Below are positions 56,005 to 64,000 of a DNA stretch of 64,000 nucleotides, piece after piece; the stretch's first letter is position 1; each line of letters opens with the position of its first letter. Made by a program: the position numbers and the translations under genes. The DNA comes from Thalassovita gelatinovora. Lineage in GTDB: Bacteria; Pseudomonadota; Alphaproteobacteria; Rhodobacterales; Rhodobacteraceae. The stretch spans positions 246,800 through 310,799 of the forward strand of contig NZ_CYSA01000028.1 in NCBI RefSeq assembly GCF_001458355.1, written 5' to 3'. Below the pieces are notes generated by a model. That model searched no databases. It was not told where the DNA came from and saw only the letters and a list, made by a program, of their open reading frames with translations.

Positions 56005-58389
56005 ATGGTAGGGGGCGCGCGGGATCTGTTGCGGTTGGTACTGGCGCTGCTTCTGGCGTTTGGGCTCACCTTTGCCGCAGGTTCGGGGAAGGCGCAGCAG
56101 GACACGGAGGTTACCGTGTCCGAAGCCGCCCTTGATTACGAGGTTTGGGAAAGTACCGCCAAACGCGCCGAAGCGGCGGTCGAGGCTGGCAAGGCGTCGG
56201 ACCGCGCGCTGGAAGATTTGCGCGCCGAAATTGTCACTTGGCGCGAAAGTTTCTTGAAGGCGCAGGACGCAAGTGGCAATCGCATTGCCACATTGCAGGC
56301 GCAGTTGGATGTGCTGGGTCCGGAGCCTGAGACCGGTGACGAAAGTGTCGATATTGCCAGTCGACGGGCCGACCTGAATGCACAGTTGGCGCGATTGCAG
56401 GCCCCGGTTCTGGCAGCGGCCGAAGCCTATTCCCGCGCCAATGGGGTGATCAGTGAAATTGATCAGATCATCCGCGAGCGGCAGACCGAAGCGTTGCTCG
56501 ATCTGGGGCCGTCGCCGCTGAATCCGCTGCACTGGAACACGGCGCTGACGGAATCGGTCGAGGGGTTGGTGGTGTTGGGGGCCGAGGTGCAGACCAACTG
56601 GAACACCGAATTGCGCCAGTATGAATTCCGTCAGAATTTGCTGGTGATCGTTCCGTTTACTTTGTTGGGGCTGGTCTTGCTGCTGCGGGGGCGGCGCTGG
56701 ACTTCGCGGCTATCGGCGCATCTGATGGGCCGGGTTGAACGCGGTAAGGACGTTCTGAACTTCGTTGTTTCACTGATCAAGGTGGTGATGCCCTTGGCCG
56801 GGCTGTCGCTGCTGGTGGCGGCTGTTCACCAGAGCGGATTTGCCGGGCTGCGCGCCGAACAGTTGATTTCGGCGATTCCGATCTGGGGTGGTGTCCTGCT
56901 GGTGGTGCTGTGGATCAGCGACCGGCTGTTCCCCTATCTGCCGCAGCGGGCACCGTTTGATCTGGAAGAAAGACTACGCCCGGCGGCGCGGCGGCATATC
57001 AATCTGTTAGCGCTGGCGCTGGTGCTCGGGTCGGCGATCAGGCTGTTCGGCGAAGTGACAGGGCTAAGTGCCGAGGCTTCTGTGGTGCTGGAATTTCCCA
57101 TCACGGTGCTGATCAGTGCTCAACTGACCCAGATGGCGCGGTTCCTGCTCAATCGTGTGGCCCCGCCCGCCACAGAAGACAGCGAGCAGGGGCGGTACCG
57201 GCTGAGCGCGGTGCGCGGGTTGGCGCAGGGGGCACTGGTGGTCGGGATAGCCAGCCCGGTCCTGTCGGCGATCGGGTACCGCGCCGCCGCCGATGCGATG
57301 TTGTATCCCACCGTGATGACCATTGGCCTTCTGGCCCTTGTTCTGGTGCTGCAGCAATTCATCGAAGATCTTTATGCGTTGGCGGTGCCGCGGGGTGAGG
57401 AGCGCGGCGAAGCCTTGGTGCCGGTGTTGATCGGTTTCGTTCTGGTTCTGGCGGCGCTGCCGCTGCTGGCGCTGGTCTGGGGCGCGCGGGTGGCTGATCT
57501 GACCGAATTGTGGAGCCGGTTCCTGGAAGGATTTCAGGTCGGCAGTACGCGGATTTCACCGACCGATTTCCTGACATTTGCCCTGATTTTTGCCATCGGC
57601 TATGTGGTGACCCGCGTGTTGCAGGGGGCGTTGAAGGGATCGGTTCTACCCAAGACGCGGATCGATCCGGGTGGGCAAAACGCGATTGTTGCTGGAATCG
57701 GTTATGTCGGGGTGACGGTCGCGGCACTGATCGCGATCACGGCGGCGGGGATCGACCTGAGTTCAATCGCCATCGTCGCCGGCGCGTTGTCGGTTGGCAT
57801 CGGCTTCGGTTTGCAGAACATCGTGTCGAATTTCGTCTCAGGAATCATTCTTCTGATCGAGCGACCGATCACCGAAGGCGACTGGATCGAGGTCGGTGGC
57901 CAGATGGGATATGTGCGCGATATTTCGGTGCGCTCGACCCGGATCGAAACCTTCGACCGCACCGATGTGATCGTGCCCAATGCCGATCTGGTCAGCGGCA
58001 CGGTGACCAATTACACCCGCGGCAACACCGTCGGGCGGGTCATTCTGCCGGTGGGCGTGGCCTATGGTACCGATACGCGCAAAGTCGAAGCGATCCTGCG
58101 CGAATTGGCAGAAGCGCACCCGATGGTGCTGATCAACCCCAAGCCAGGAATTCTGTTCAAAGGGTTTGGCGCGGATTCACTAGATTTCGAAATCCGCGCG
58201 ATTTTGCGCGACGTGAATTTCAGCCTGTCAGTCAAATCCGATCTGAATCACGAGATTGCCCGCAAATTTGCCGAAGAGGGCATCGAGATACCCTTTGCGC
58301 AGCGCGATATCTGGCTGCGCAACCCCGAAGTGCTGCGTCCCGACGCGAAGCCCGATGACGCCGATGACAAGACCGAAGGAGAAAGCTGA
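56005..58389 (+). CDS. Large MscS-family mechanosensitive channel (DUF3772 N-terminus)
   Basis: A 794-aa inner-membrane channel releasing solutes on hypo-osmotic shock. A signal peptide (LLRLVLALLLAFGLTFAAGSGKAQ) precedes a periplasmic helical domain (about 30-205, DUF3772 type, coiled-coil rich), roughly ten membrane helices (about 215-600), and the MscS core with pore helix IDLSSIAIVAGALSVGIGFG and GLQNIVSNFVSGIILLIERP (about 590-640), then the cytoplasmic beta domain. The acidic tail (DDADDKTEGES) ends in an overlap with the next gene. It starts 4 bp after cysK. Confidence 0.92.
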   Translation: MVGGARDLLRLVLALLLAFGLTFAAGSGKAQQDTEVTVSEAALDYEVWESTAKRAEAAVEAGKASDRALEDLRAEIVTWRESFLKAQDASGNRIATLQAQLDVLGPEPETGDESVDIASRRADLNAQLARLQAPVLAAAEAYSRANGVISEIDQIIRERQTEALLDLGPSPLNPLHWNTALTESVEGLVVLGAEVQTNWNTELRQYEFRQNLLVIVPFTLLGLVLLLRGRRWTSRLSAHLMGRVERGKDVLNFVVSLIKVVMPLAGLSLLVAAVHQSGFAGLRAEQLISAIPIWGGVLLVVLWISDRLFPYLPQRAPFDLEERLRPAARRHINLLALALVLGSAIRLFGEVTGLSAEASVVLEFPITVLISAQLTQMARFLLNRVAPPATEDSEQGRYRLSAVRGLAQGALVVGIASPVLSAIGYRAAADAMLYPTVMTIGLLALVLVLQQFIEDLYALAVPRGEERGEALVPVLIGFVLVLAALPLLALVWGARVADLTELWSRFLEGFQVGSTRISPTDFLTFALIFAIGYVVTRVLQGALKGSVLPKTRIDPGGQNAIVAGIGYVGVTVAALIAITAAGIDLSSIAIVAGALSVGIGFGLQNIVSNFVSGIILLIERPITEGDWIEVGGQMGYVRDISVRSTRIETFDRTDVIVPNADLVSGTVTNYTRGNTVGRVILPVGVAYGTDTRKVEAILRELAEAHPMVLINPKPGILFKGFGADSLDFEIRAILRDVNFSLSVKSDLNHEIARKFAEEGIEIPFAQRDIWLRNPEVLRPDAKPDDADDKTEGES

Positions 58390-59108
58390 TGACCCGCCTG
58401 TTGTTCCGCGAAGATGCCTATATGCGCCGCGCGCCGGGTACGGTTTTGGCGCAGACGCCCGAAGGCGGGATCGTTCTGGACCAAACGGTTTTCTATGCCA
58501 CCGGCGGTGGTCAACCCGGCGATAGCGGCCGGATCAGTTGGCACGGCGGCGAAATGATCATCGCCACCACGGTCAAGGGTGATGGGGATGACATCGTATT
58601 GGTACCGGCGGAGCCCGGCACCTTGCCGATGCCGGGTACTTTGGTCGAACAGGAACTCGACTGGGACCGGCGGCACCGGCATATGCGGGTGCATACTGCG
58701 CTGCACCTGCTGTCCGTGGTGCTGCCTTTTCCGGTTTCTGGGGGCAGTATCGGGGCAGAAAAGGGACGGCTGGATTTCGACATGCCCGAGGCGCCAGAGG
58801 ATCGCGATGCGGTTCAGGCGGCGCTGAACGATCTGGTCGACCGCGACCTGCCGGTGACCGAGGACTGGATCAGCGATGACGAATTGAAGGCAAATCCGGG
58901 GTTGGTGAAAACTATGTCGGTGATGCCGCCGATGGGGCAGGGCAGGGTACGGTTGGTGCGGATCGGGCAGGGTGAAGATCAGATCGACCTGCAACCTTGC
59001 GGCGGCACCCATGTGGCGCGTACCGGCGAAATCGGTCGGGTGTTGTTGGGCAAGATCGAAAAGAAGGGACGGCAGAACCGCCGGGTGGCGTTGTTGCTGG
59101 ACGACTGA
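58389..59108 (+). CDS. Alanyl-tRNA editing protein (AlaX-like)
   Basis: A 239-aa free-standing editing domain that hydrolyses mischarged Ser/Gly-tRNA(Ala). Zinc ligands are HTALH (HxxxH, near residue 102) and CGGTHVA (near 198). FYATGGGQPGDSG (near 35) matches the AlaRS editing region. There is no synthetase core. Its ATG overlaps the channel gene stop (TGATG), so it belongs to the same transcript. Confidence 0.94.
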   Translation: MTRLLFREDAYMRRAPGTVLAQTPEGGIVLDQTVFYATGGGQPGDSGRISWHGGEMIIATTVKGDGDDIVLVPAEPGTLPMPGTLVEQELDWDRRHRHMRVHTALHLLSVVLPFPVSGGSIGAEKGRLDFDMPEAPEDRDAVQAALNDLVDRDLPVTEDWISDDELKANPGLVKTMSVMPPMGQGRVRLVRIGQGEDQIDLQPCGGTHVARTGEIGRVLLGKIEKKGRQNRRVALLLDD

Positions 59109-59164
59109 GCACTATACGGTACTGGACCAAGTTTCGTCAGGCTGGCCTTGTTGGGCTTTTTCGG

Positions 59165-60334
59165 TCAGCCTTCCGGCCCGATGTCGGGGTGGTTGAATTT
59201 TTCGGCTTTGAGTTCGGCCTCGGTCTGGGTCTCAGGCAATCCCTGCCGCGACAACAGGATGGCGATCGGGCGCAATTCGGGCACTTGGCTGCAGATGATC
59301 AGCATCGCCACCATGATCGGCACCGACAGGAACATCCCCGGCAGACCCCAGACTGCGCCCCAGAAAGCGAGATTGATGATGATGCCGAACGAGCTGAGCC
59401 GCAAAGCGCGGCCCATCAGCATCGGGTCGATGATGCTGCCGTTGACGAACTGGATCGTGCCGACAATGAAGAAGATCACCGCCGTCGGGGCCGGTTCGCC
59501 GATCTGGACATAGGTCACCAATGCGACCAGAACCGTTGCGACGATCGACCCGATATTGGGGATGTAATTCAGCACGAAGGTCAGGATGCCAAGCGCCGCT
59601 GACAGTTCCAGTTTGAACAGTTCGGCAATAATATAAACCATGCCGCCGGTGACCGCGCTGACCAGTGTTTTGACCAACAGGTAATAGTTGACCCGGTGGA
59701 TGATCGTGCTCATCACCTGACCGATCCGTTCGGCCTGATCCGGGTCGCCGCCGACGAAGTTCACCAGCTTGGTGGAAAACCAGATCCGTTCGGCAAACAG
59801 GAAGCCGACAAAAAGGATCACCAAGACCGTGGCCGACATCAGATTGCCGGCCTGGCTTGCTGCGGTGCTCAGGTAAGACGAGACATTGATCGAACTGACC
59901 GATTTGAACACCGCCTGTTCCACATCTTGCCCTAACCAGGAAAACATCGCCGCCACCGCCTTTGGGGCGCTTTCGGCATAGGCTAGGGTCGTGGTCAGTA
60001 CCGTGTTGATCTGACTGAGGATAATCGACGTGGTGGTCAGCAGTGTGGTCGAAATCAGGATCAGAGCCAGCAGCGACGCGATTATGTTGGGAATGCGGAC
60101 CGGTCCGATCCGTTGCCGCGCGATGAAGTTGATCGCATCGCTGGTCAGTGAAAACAGCACGATGGCGGTGGCCAGCGAAATCAGTAGAAACCGCGCTTGG
60201 ACCAGCAAAAACAGCACTACCGCAAAGGCAATGATCAGCAGTGCCCCGGTCTGCACCCGATCAAGTTGCGTATTGTGCCGATCCACAACCGGCAGGCGGC
60301 GCGGACGGGACGGACGGCGGGGACTTTGGTTCAT
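59165..60334 (-). CDS. AI-2E family transporter (PerM-like)
   Basis: A 389-aa membrane protein with about eight helices. VQTGALLIIAFAVVLFLLVQARFLLI opens the fold, and FVLNYIPNIGSIVA and LNLAFWGAVWGLPGMFLSVP-like stretches near residues 265 and 335 are signatures of the AI-2E/UPF0118 family. Members export autoinducer-2 or act as Na+/H+ antiporters; which applies here is unknown. It converges with the editing-protein gene and is divergent from tRNA-Ser. Confidence 0.9.
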   Translation of the reverse strand: MNQSPRRPSRPRRLPVVDRHNTQLDRVQTGALLIIAFAVVLFLLVQARFLLISLATAIVLFSLTSDAINFIARQRIGPVRIPNIIASLLALILISTTLLTTTSIILSQINTVLTTTLAYAESAPKAVAAMFSWLGQDVEQAVFKSVSSINVSSYLSTAASQAGNLMSATVLVILFVGFLFAERIWFSTKLVNFVGGDPDQAERIGQVMSTIIHRVNYYLLVKTLVSAVTGGMVYIIAELFKLELSAALGILTFVLNYIPNIGSIVATVLVALVTYVQIGEPAPTAVIFFIVGTIQFVNGSIIDPMLMGRALRLSSFGIIINLAFWGAVWGLPGMFLSVPIMVAMLIICSQVPELRPIAILLSRQGLPETQTEAELKAEKFNHPDIGPEG

Positions 60335-60462
60335 ATCGCGGGATTTTCCGGCTGCAATCAGGGTTTTGGGGAATTATGTTCCATGCGGGTCCGGGATACA
60401 ACGGCGCAGTGATGAAGTTGGGGTTGCAAACACAGGGAATCTGATTGTATGAGAGCGCCTAC

Positions 60463-60552
60463 GGAGAGGTGGCCGAGTGGTCGAAGGCGCACGCCTGGAA
60501 AGTGTGTAGGCGGGAGACCGTCTCCAGGGTTCGAATCCCTGTCTCTCCGCCA
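60463..60552 (+). tRNA. tRNA-Ser (anticodon GGA), CCA encoded
   Basis: A 90-nt class II tRNA. The acceptor stem GGAGAGG pairs with TCTCTCC; the anticodon arm CACGC-CTGGAAA-GTGTG places GGA at positions 34-36; a long variable arm (GGCGGGAGACCGTC region) and the T-arm with GGTTCGAATCC follow; discriminator G and CCA (60550-60552) are genomic. Reads UCC/UCU. tRNA-Ser genes are frequent island attachment sites, and accessory sequence follows on the right. Confidence 0.97.
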
Positions 60553-61214
60553 TTATCCCCATTGCGAACCAGTGACACCGCCCTGACGGGCACGGATTTT
60601 TCCGTGTTATCAAAGGGGTTTGCGGGAAGCGACCGAACCTCATAGACGCGCCGCCTGTCCGAAGCTGGGCTCAGAATGGCCCTCAGTCTCAGTTTGGGCG
60701 AACCTCGTCCATTCCGGTTCGGTCCACTTTTGATGTTACTTTTCAACGGCCTGACTTGAAGGCCCGCCAAAACCCAAACGCGCGTTCCGAACGACATCGA
60801 TGACAACATAGCCAGAACACACGGTAGGCGCGTTGCTCGGGGTGCCAGCGTAAGTCGGCGGATTAGTGGGGTTGGTTCGCATCCCATTCGCGTGCGGAAA
60901 GCAGGCGTGAATAGAAACAAGGCCAACGTTCGGTGGACGCACTAACTGGATTGATGCCAGTGCAGAAAAATTTTCTAAGTCCCTGCGGTTAAGCCAGTGA
61001 CCGCATTGCGCCAGCGCAGCACAACATCCCCAAGCGACCGTTTACAGGATGGCAATCCGTCTAGGTTCAGTTCCATCGAAGCGGCGGGCGAAAGCAGCGA
61101 AATGAAAACGGATCGTCATCCAGCTGGTCGAGCAGAGCGGCAATCCCATCATTTCGGTCGTTCTCAGAACACCTTGGACATGCCGTTCTCGCTCGCCAGT
61201 GAGACCTTGTTCTA
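60553..61214. other. Gene-poor region downstream of tRNA-Ser
   Basis: A 660-bp segment without a supported gene. A minus-strand frame covering the tRNA and its flank is an antisense reading of the tRNA, not a protein. The sequence composition differs from the operons to the left, and no repeat of the tRNA 3' end was noticed within the window. Possibly remnant DNA at an integration hot spot. Confidence 0.45.
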
Positions 61215-61463
61215 TCAGCTCGACTTGATCGCCCTGTAGCTCCAAATCAGTAGCGCCGCCCCAACAGCCCCAACGAAAAGCTGCGGAAGCCAAGACTGCT
61301 CAGCGTAGATCCCGATCCAACCCAGTATTAGATTCAGAACTATCGCACCCACGATACCGAGGATGATATTGAGGAACAGGCCGGTATCCGCTTTCATGAT
61401 CATGCTGGCGATCCACCCTGCGAGTCCCCCGATAATGATCGAGCCAAGAATTCCCAACTCCAT
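61215..61463 (-). CDS. GlsB/YeaQ/YmgE family small membrane protein
   Basis: An 82-aa protein with three helices and the family's Gly-rich repeats: LGSIIIGGLAGWIASMIM, ILGIVGAIVLNLILGWIG and LFVGAVGAALLIWSYRAI. The family was once called transglycosylase-associated and is commonly linked to general stress responses; the molecular role is unclear. AAGGAAAT precedes the ATG. Confidence 0.92.
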   Translation of the reverse strand: MELGILGSIIIGGLAGWIASMIMKADTGLFLNIILGIVGAIVLNLILGWIGIYAEQSWLPQLFVGAVGAALLIWSYRAIKSS

Positions 61464-61605
61464 TATAATTTCCTTTCTTTTTTACTTTGGTCCCTTTTGG
61501 GATAACTGCGAGGAGGACCAGAAATCGCATGAAGGTTTTTGTACGCCGCTTTGACAAACCGGGAAAGTTAATGAACAAGCTGGCATCATGGCGGGGCGGA
61601 TGACG

Positions 61606-62871
61606 TCATGATGGCTCATGCCGCGTGTCCTGTCTCAGTTTGACCGCAGAAACCTGTTCAAGAAGCCGGTACTCGCTCTCGGTCAAGGCTTTCTGTGCCC
61701 TCGACAGGGCATCGGCGGCCATGTCGGATGCCGGTTCCGCAAACACGTCGGGCGCGATCTCCGCCAGCGCATGCAACGCCTTCTGGACACGAAGTTGGAC
61801 CTCTACCGAGGATGCACCGTCCCGAACAATGGGTCGGAAAGCATCGACGATTACATCGGCAGCTTCTATTCCCGGCACAAACACCGACCTATGGTCAATT
61901 TTCGCATCCGGGTTGTCTTTCCAGCGGGCCAAAATCCGCACCAGCCGCCCGACGACGCTGATCGCCGTCCCAGGATCATTCACTGCTGGCGACAGCGCGC
62001 GGGAGGCTATTTCAGAGATCACGATCAATCCGAAACGTGGGTCCTGCTCGAAGCTACGCTCCGCGCCGATTGTAAATGCAGTCCGAAGCCTCTGCAGCGC
62101 TTCATCGTCGTTTATCTCTCGCTCTACATGCAATAGGGGGACTGCCTGGTGCACGAATGACCCGGGCAAGGCATTGAGCCAAACCTTGACCTTCAAACTT
62201 TCGGCAACAGTGTCGAGTTTGCCGACATCGACATGCAAAACATATCCGGCCTCGCACGAAAGCACGGGAAGGCAGGTGTTCGGGATCCCGGCAGTAATTG
62301 GTCGACCTCCGAGAAACGGGTTGTTGAGCCGGTTCTCGAGGGATGTGATGGCGGCCGCTTCCACACGATCCAATGTGTCGCCCATTCTGCCGAAGGTCAT
62401 CAGGTGGCTGATCCACCGCAGCAGCGCCAAGACGACCAGCGCGATCACCGCGGCGGTTGCCACGAACAGGACAAGGCGACCCGCGCTGTCGTAATACCCC
62501 GCTTGAAGCGCGATGATTCCAACCAAGCTGAACAAGAACGCGCCCAGGAAAGTCGCAAGAACATTCTGTGCGGTTGGGTCTTCCTGAAGCAGCGCCGTCG
62601 CCCGCGGCGTCGCGGTGCTGGCGGCCGCCGAGAAAGCGGAGATTGCAATCGCCAACGAGAAGGTTGTCACGGCAAGCATCGACGATGCGACGATACTGAG
62701 AACCTGATCCACTGAATCGGCGCCGATTTTTACTGTCCAGGCAGAGGGGATTAGAGGCGCAACCAATTGGGCAACGCCTGCCGTCACAATCGCCAAAACT
62801 GCGAAAGAGGCGACGCGGACCCAAACTTTGCGCAGTTGTCGCAATAGATGCCAGGTAATTTTGGAAGACAT
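61606..62871 (-). CDS. DUF2254 family membrane protein
   Basis: A 421-aa protein. Four N-terminal membrane helices (about 20-45, 60-85, 105-125, 130-150; with LAVTTFSLAIAISAFSAAAS between) lead into a cytoplasmic domain of about 260 residues with RSFEQDPRFGLIVISEIASRALSPAVNDPGTA near residue 275, the DUF2254 signature. Function unknown; channel- or transporter-like by shape. It neighbours small stress-type genes. Confidence 0.87.
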   Translation of the reverse strand: MSSKITWHLLRQLRKVWVRVASFAVLAIVTAGVAQLVAPLIPSAWTVKIGADSVDQVLSIVASSMLAVTTFSLAIAISAFSAAASTATPRATALLQEDPTAQNVLATFLGAFLFSLVGIIALQAGYYDSAGRLVLFVATAAVIALVVLALLRWISHLMTFGRMGDTLDRVEAAAITSLENRLNNPFLGGRPITAGIPNTCLPVLSCEAGYVLHVDVGKLDTVAESLKVKVWLNALPGSFVHQAVPLLHVEREINDDEALQRLRTAFTIGAERSFEQDPRFGLIVISEIASRALSPAVNDPGTAISVVGRLVRILARWKDNPDAKIDHRSVFVPGIEAADVIVDAFRPIVRDGASSVEVQLRVQKALHALAEIAPDVFAEPASDMAADALSRAQKALTESEYRLLEQVSAVKLRQDTRHEPS

Positions 62872-63278
62872 TGAACTACCTCGCTGCGGTCCGCCAAGCG
62901 CAATCCTGGTCCGACGGTTTGCGAGAACGCGATCGGTGGCAGCCAGGTCCTGGAGGTAGACACTCGATCTGTATACTGGAGCAACTTACGTCATGCCAGC
63001 GCCGTCACCACACCGGACCCGCAGGCGCCAAAAAAGGTCCTGGTGAGTCAACGCTCACTGTTGCACGAGCCTTGCAGATTTCGCCGTCGCACATGATTCG
63101 ACCGACAGCATCGCTGCGCGTCTGTCATCTGGACGCGCTAAGGGGCCTGCACCCCGGTCTTTGGCTTGTACATGAGGCGACGATGCTTGGTCGATTTCGA
63201 GGTTCGGTTTCGCTTTTGCAGGTGTTTTTGATGGCGGTACGTGCGAGCATCAACTTCTTAACAACAAGGATTGAAGCC
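62872..63278. other. Intergenic region between DUF2254 and coiled-coil protein genes
   Basis: A 407-bp divergent promoter region. One plus-strand frame stays open across it and reads into the downstream gene, but its upstream part lacks family-like content, and AAGGA sits ahead of the ATG at 63279. No operator or RNA gene recognised. Confidence 0.45.
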
Positions 63279-63566
63279 ATGAGCGACCGTGACGCATACG
63301 TTGAGAAAATGAAGGCGAACATCGATGAGTGGAACGCAGAGATAGATAAGTTGCAGGCGCGCGCCAAGGAATCTCAGGCCGACGCAAAGATTGAATACGA
63401 GAAACAGCTCGAAGAATTGCGAAAGCAACGCGATGAGGGACAATCAAAGATGCAAGAGGCGCAAAAGGCATCTGACGACGCTTGGGACGATATGAACAAG
63501 GGCTTTCAATCAGCCTGGGACAACATCTCGAACTCGTTCCAAAGCGCCATGAAAAGGTTCAAATGA
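63279..63566 (+). CDS. Small coiled-coil stress-response-like protein (sll1863 type)
   Basis: A 95-aa, highly charged helical protein: DAYVEKMKANIDEWNAEIDK, then KLQARAKESQADAKIEYEKQ, forming a continuous coiled coil and ending in a Trp/Phe-containing amphipathic repeat (AWDDMNKGFQSAWDNISNSF). It resembles the small sll1863-type stress proteins often found beside GlsB-like genes. Function not established. The gene ends 28 bp before the transposase stop codon, so the insertion sequence boundary lies almost against it. Confidence 0.75.
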   Translation: MSDRDAYVEKMKANIDEWNAEIDKLQARAKESQADAKIEYEKQLEELRKQRDEGQSKMQEAQKASDDAWDDMNKGFQSAWDNISNSFQSAMKRFK

Positions 63567-63594
63567 GATATGGGCAAAAGTTGGTGACGCATGA

Positions 63595-64000
63595 TCAGGC
63601 GGCGGTTTGAAGTTGGCGGATCCCGTCGCGGAACTCAATCCCCTGAATGATCTCGGGCAGGCGGTTTTGACCGTCGAGCTTTCGCCATTTCTTCTGCGCC
63701 GACATCATCAGCTGGAAGGCCATGGCCAGACCGGTCTTGCGGCTGAGGCACCCCTTGGTTCGTTTCGTGCGGTGCCGGACGGTCGCGAAGGTGCTCTCGA
63801 TCGGGTTTGACGTCCGGATGTGCTTCCAGTGCTCGGCCGGGTAGTCGTAGAAGGTCAGCAGCGCGTCCCGGTCCTTGACCAGCTTGGCCACCGCCTTGTC
63901 CCATTTCACGCCATAGGTTTCGACAAAGAAGTCGAAGGCGACGTTGGCTTTGGCTTTTGTCTCGGCCTGCCAGATGTCGTGCAGATGCGCCTTCGCCCTG
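63595..64000 (-). mobile_element. IS256-family (mutator-type) transposase, C-terminal part, cut by window edge
   Basis: The minus strand is open from the window edge to a stop at 63595, giving at least 135 residues. They include FDFFVETYGVKWDKAVAKL, ALLTFYDYPAEHWKHIRTSN, PIESTFATVRHRTKRTKGCL and KKWRKLDGQ, the conserved C-terminus of IS256 transposases with the catalytic Glu in PIESTFA. The N-terminus with the two catalytic Asp residues lies beyond 64000. The right terminal inverted repeat should fall in 63567-63594 but cannot be confirmed without the other end. Confidence 0.92.

Noticed and set aside
60459..60926. 155-codon minus-strand open frame ending in a His-Ser-Ala-Thr-rich C-terminus
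   Set aside because: It is the antisense reading of tRNA-Ser and its flank, a well-known spurious protein; the tRNA folds perfectly on the plus strand.

Overview
The window looks like chromosome of a marine-type alphaproteobacterium of the Rhodobacterales (Roseobacter-like). I base this on gene content and order: a circularly permuted two-piece tmRNA, an F1-ATPase inhibitor zeta subunit, a paaABCDE oxygenase operon, acuI beside a GntR regulator, a trgA-trgB-cysK cluster, a methionine synthase split into separate genes, and an RNase E with a large acidic insert in its S1 domain. Most of the window is G+C-rich housekeeping sequence. The first ~4 kb is visibly A+T-richer and looks acquired. Genus and species cannot be read from the sequence.

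Layout. 1-4086 is a left accessory block. It holds a truncated DNA-methyltransferase-like gene, an unusual fusion of a nucleoside-phosphorylase domain to a probable class I aminoacyl-tRNA-synthetase-like domain, and about 1.2 kb without a convincing gene, including paired 31-bp repeats. 4.1-13.6 kb holds a chemoreceptor, a BKACE enzyme, a GST, a two-subunit biotin-dependent acyl-CoA carboxylase and monomeric isocitrate dehydrogenase. 13.6-18.9 kb is the phenylacetyl-CoA epoxidase operon paaABCDE, followed by a PaaA/PaaC-like paralogue and a PaaX-type regulator. 19.4-25.6 kb holds a soluble PAS chemoreceptor, purM-purN, rnd, a lipoprotein and sufE. 25.7-29.5 kb holds DUF1638, a corrinoid protein and a homocysteine methyltransferase, with a radical SAM gene inserted on the other strand. 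29.7-35.8 kb holds the zeta subunit, purC-purS-purQ, a DctB/DctD-like two-component pair and a HAD hydrolase. 35.8-45.9 kb holds rne, ccdA, a hydrolase-P450 pair, two small proteins, fumC, a PmtA-like methyltransferase and an SspB-like protein. 46.2-54.9 kb holds an NTF2-like protein, ssrA, gntR/acuI, a class V aminotransferase, a photolyase, cfa and trgA-trgB. 55-60.6 kb holds cysK, a large MscS-type channel, an alanyl-tRNA editing protein, an AI-2E family transporter and tRNA-Ser(GGA). 60.6-64 kb is a looser region with small stress-type proteins, ending in an IS256-family transposase cut by the window edge.

Functional themes. The window combines aromatic and acyl-CoA catabolism (paa, carboxylase, BKACE), purine synthesis (purM, N, C, S, Q), cobalamin-dependent methionine synthesis, detoxification of acrylyl-CoA (acuI) and oxyanions (trgAB-cysK), and RNA quality control (ssrA, SspB adaptor, RNase E, RNase D). 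The best candidate for an undescribed system is the two-gene operon at 1-2820: a phosphorylase/aminoacyl-tRNA-synthetase-like fusion followed 3 bp later by a DNA methyltransferase-like gene. Its composition and setting fit a mobile defence or conflict module, but that function is inferred.
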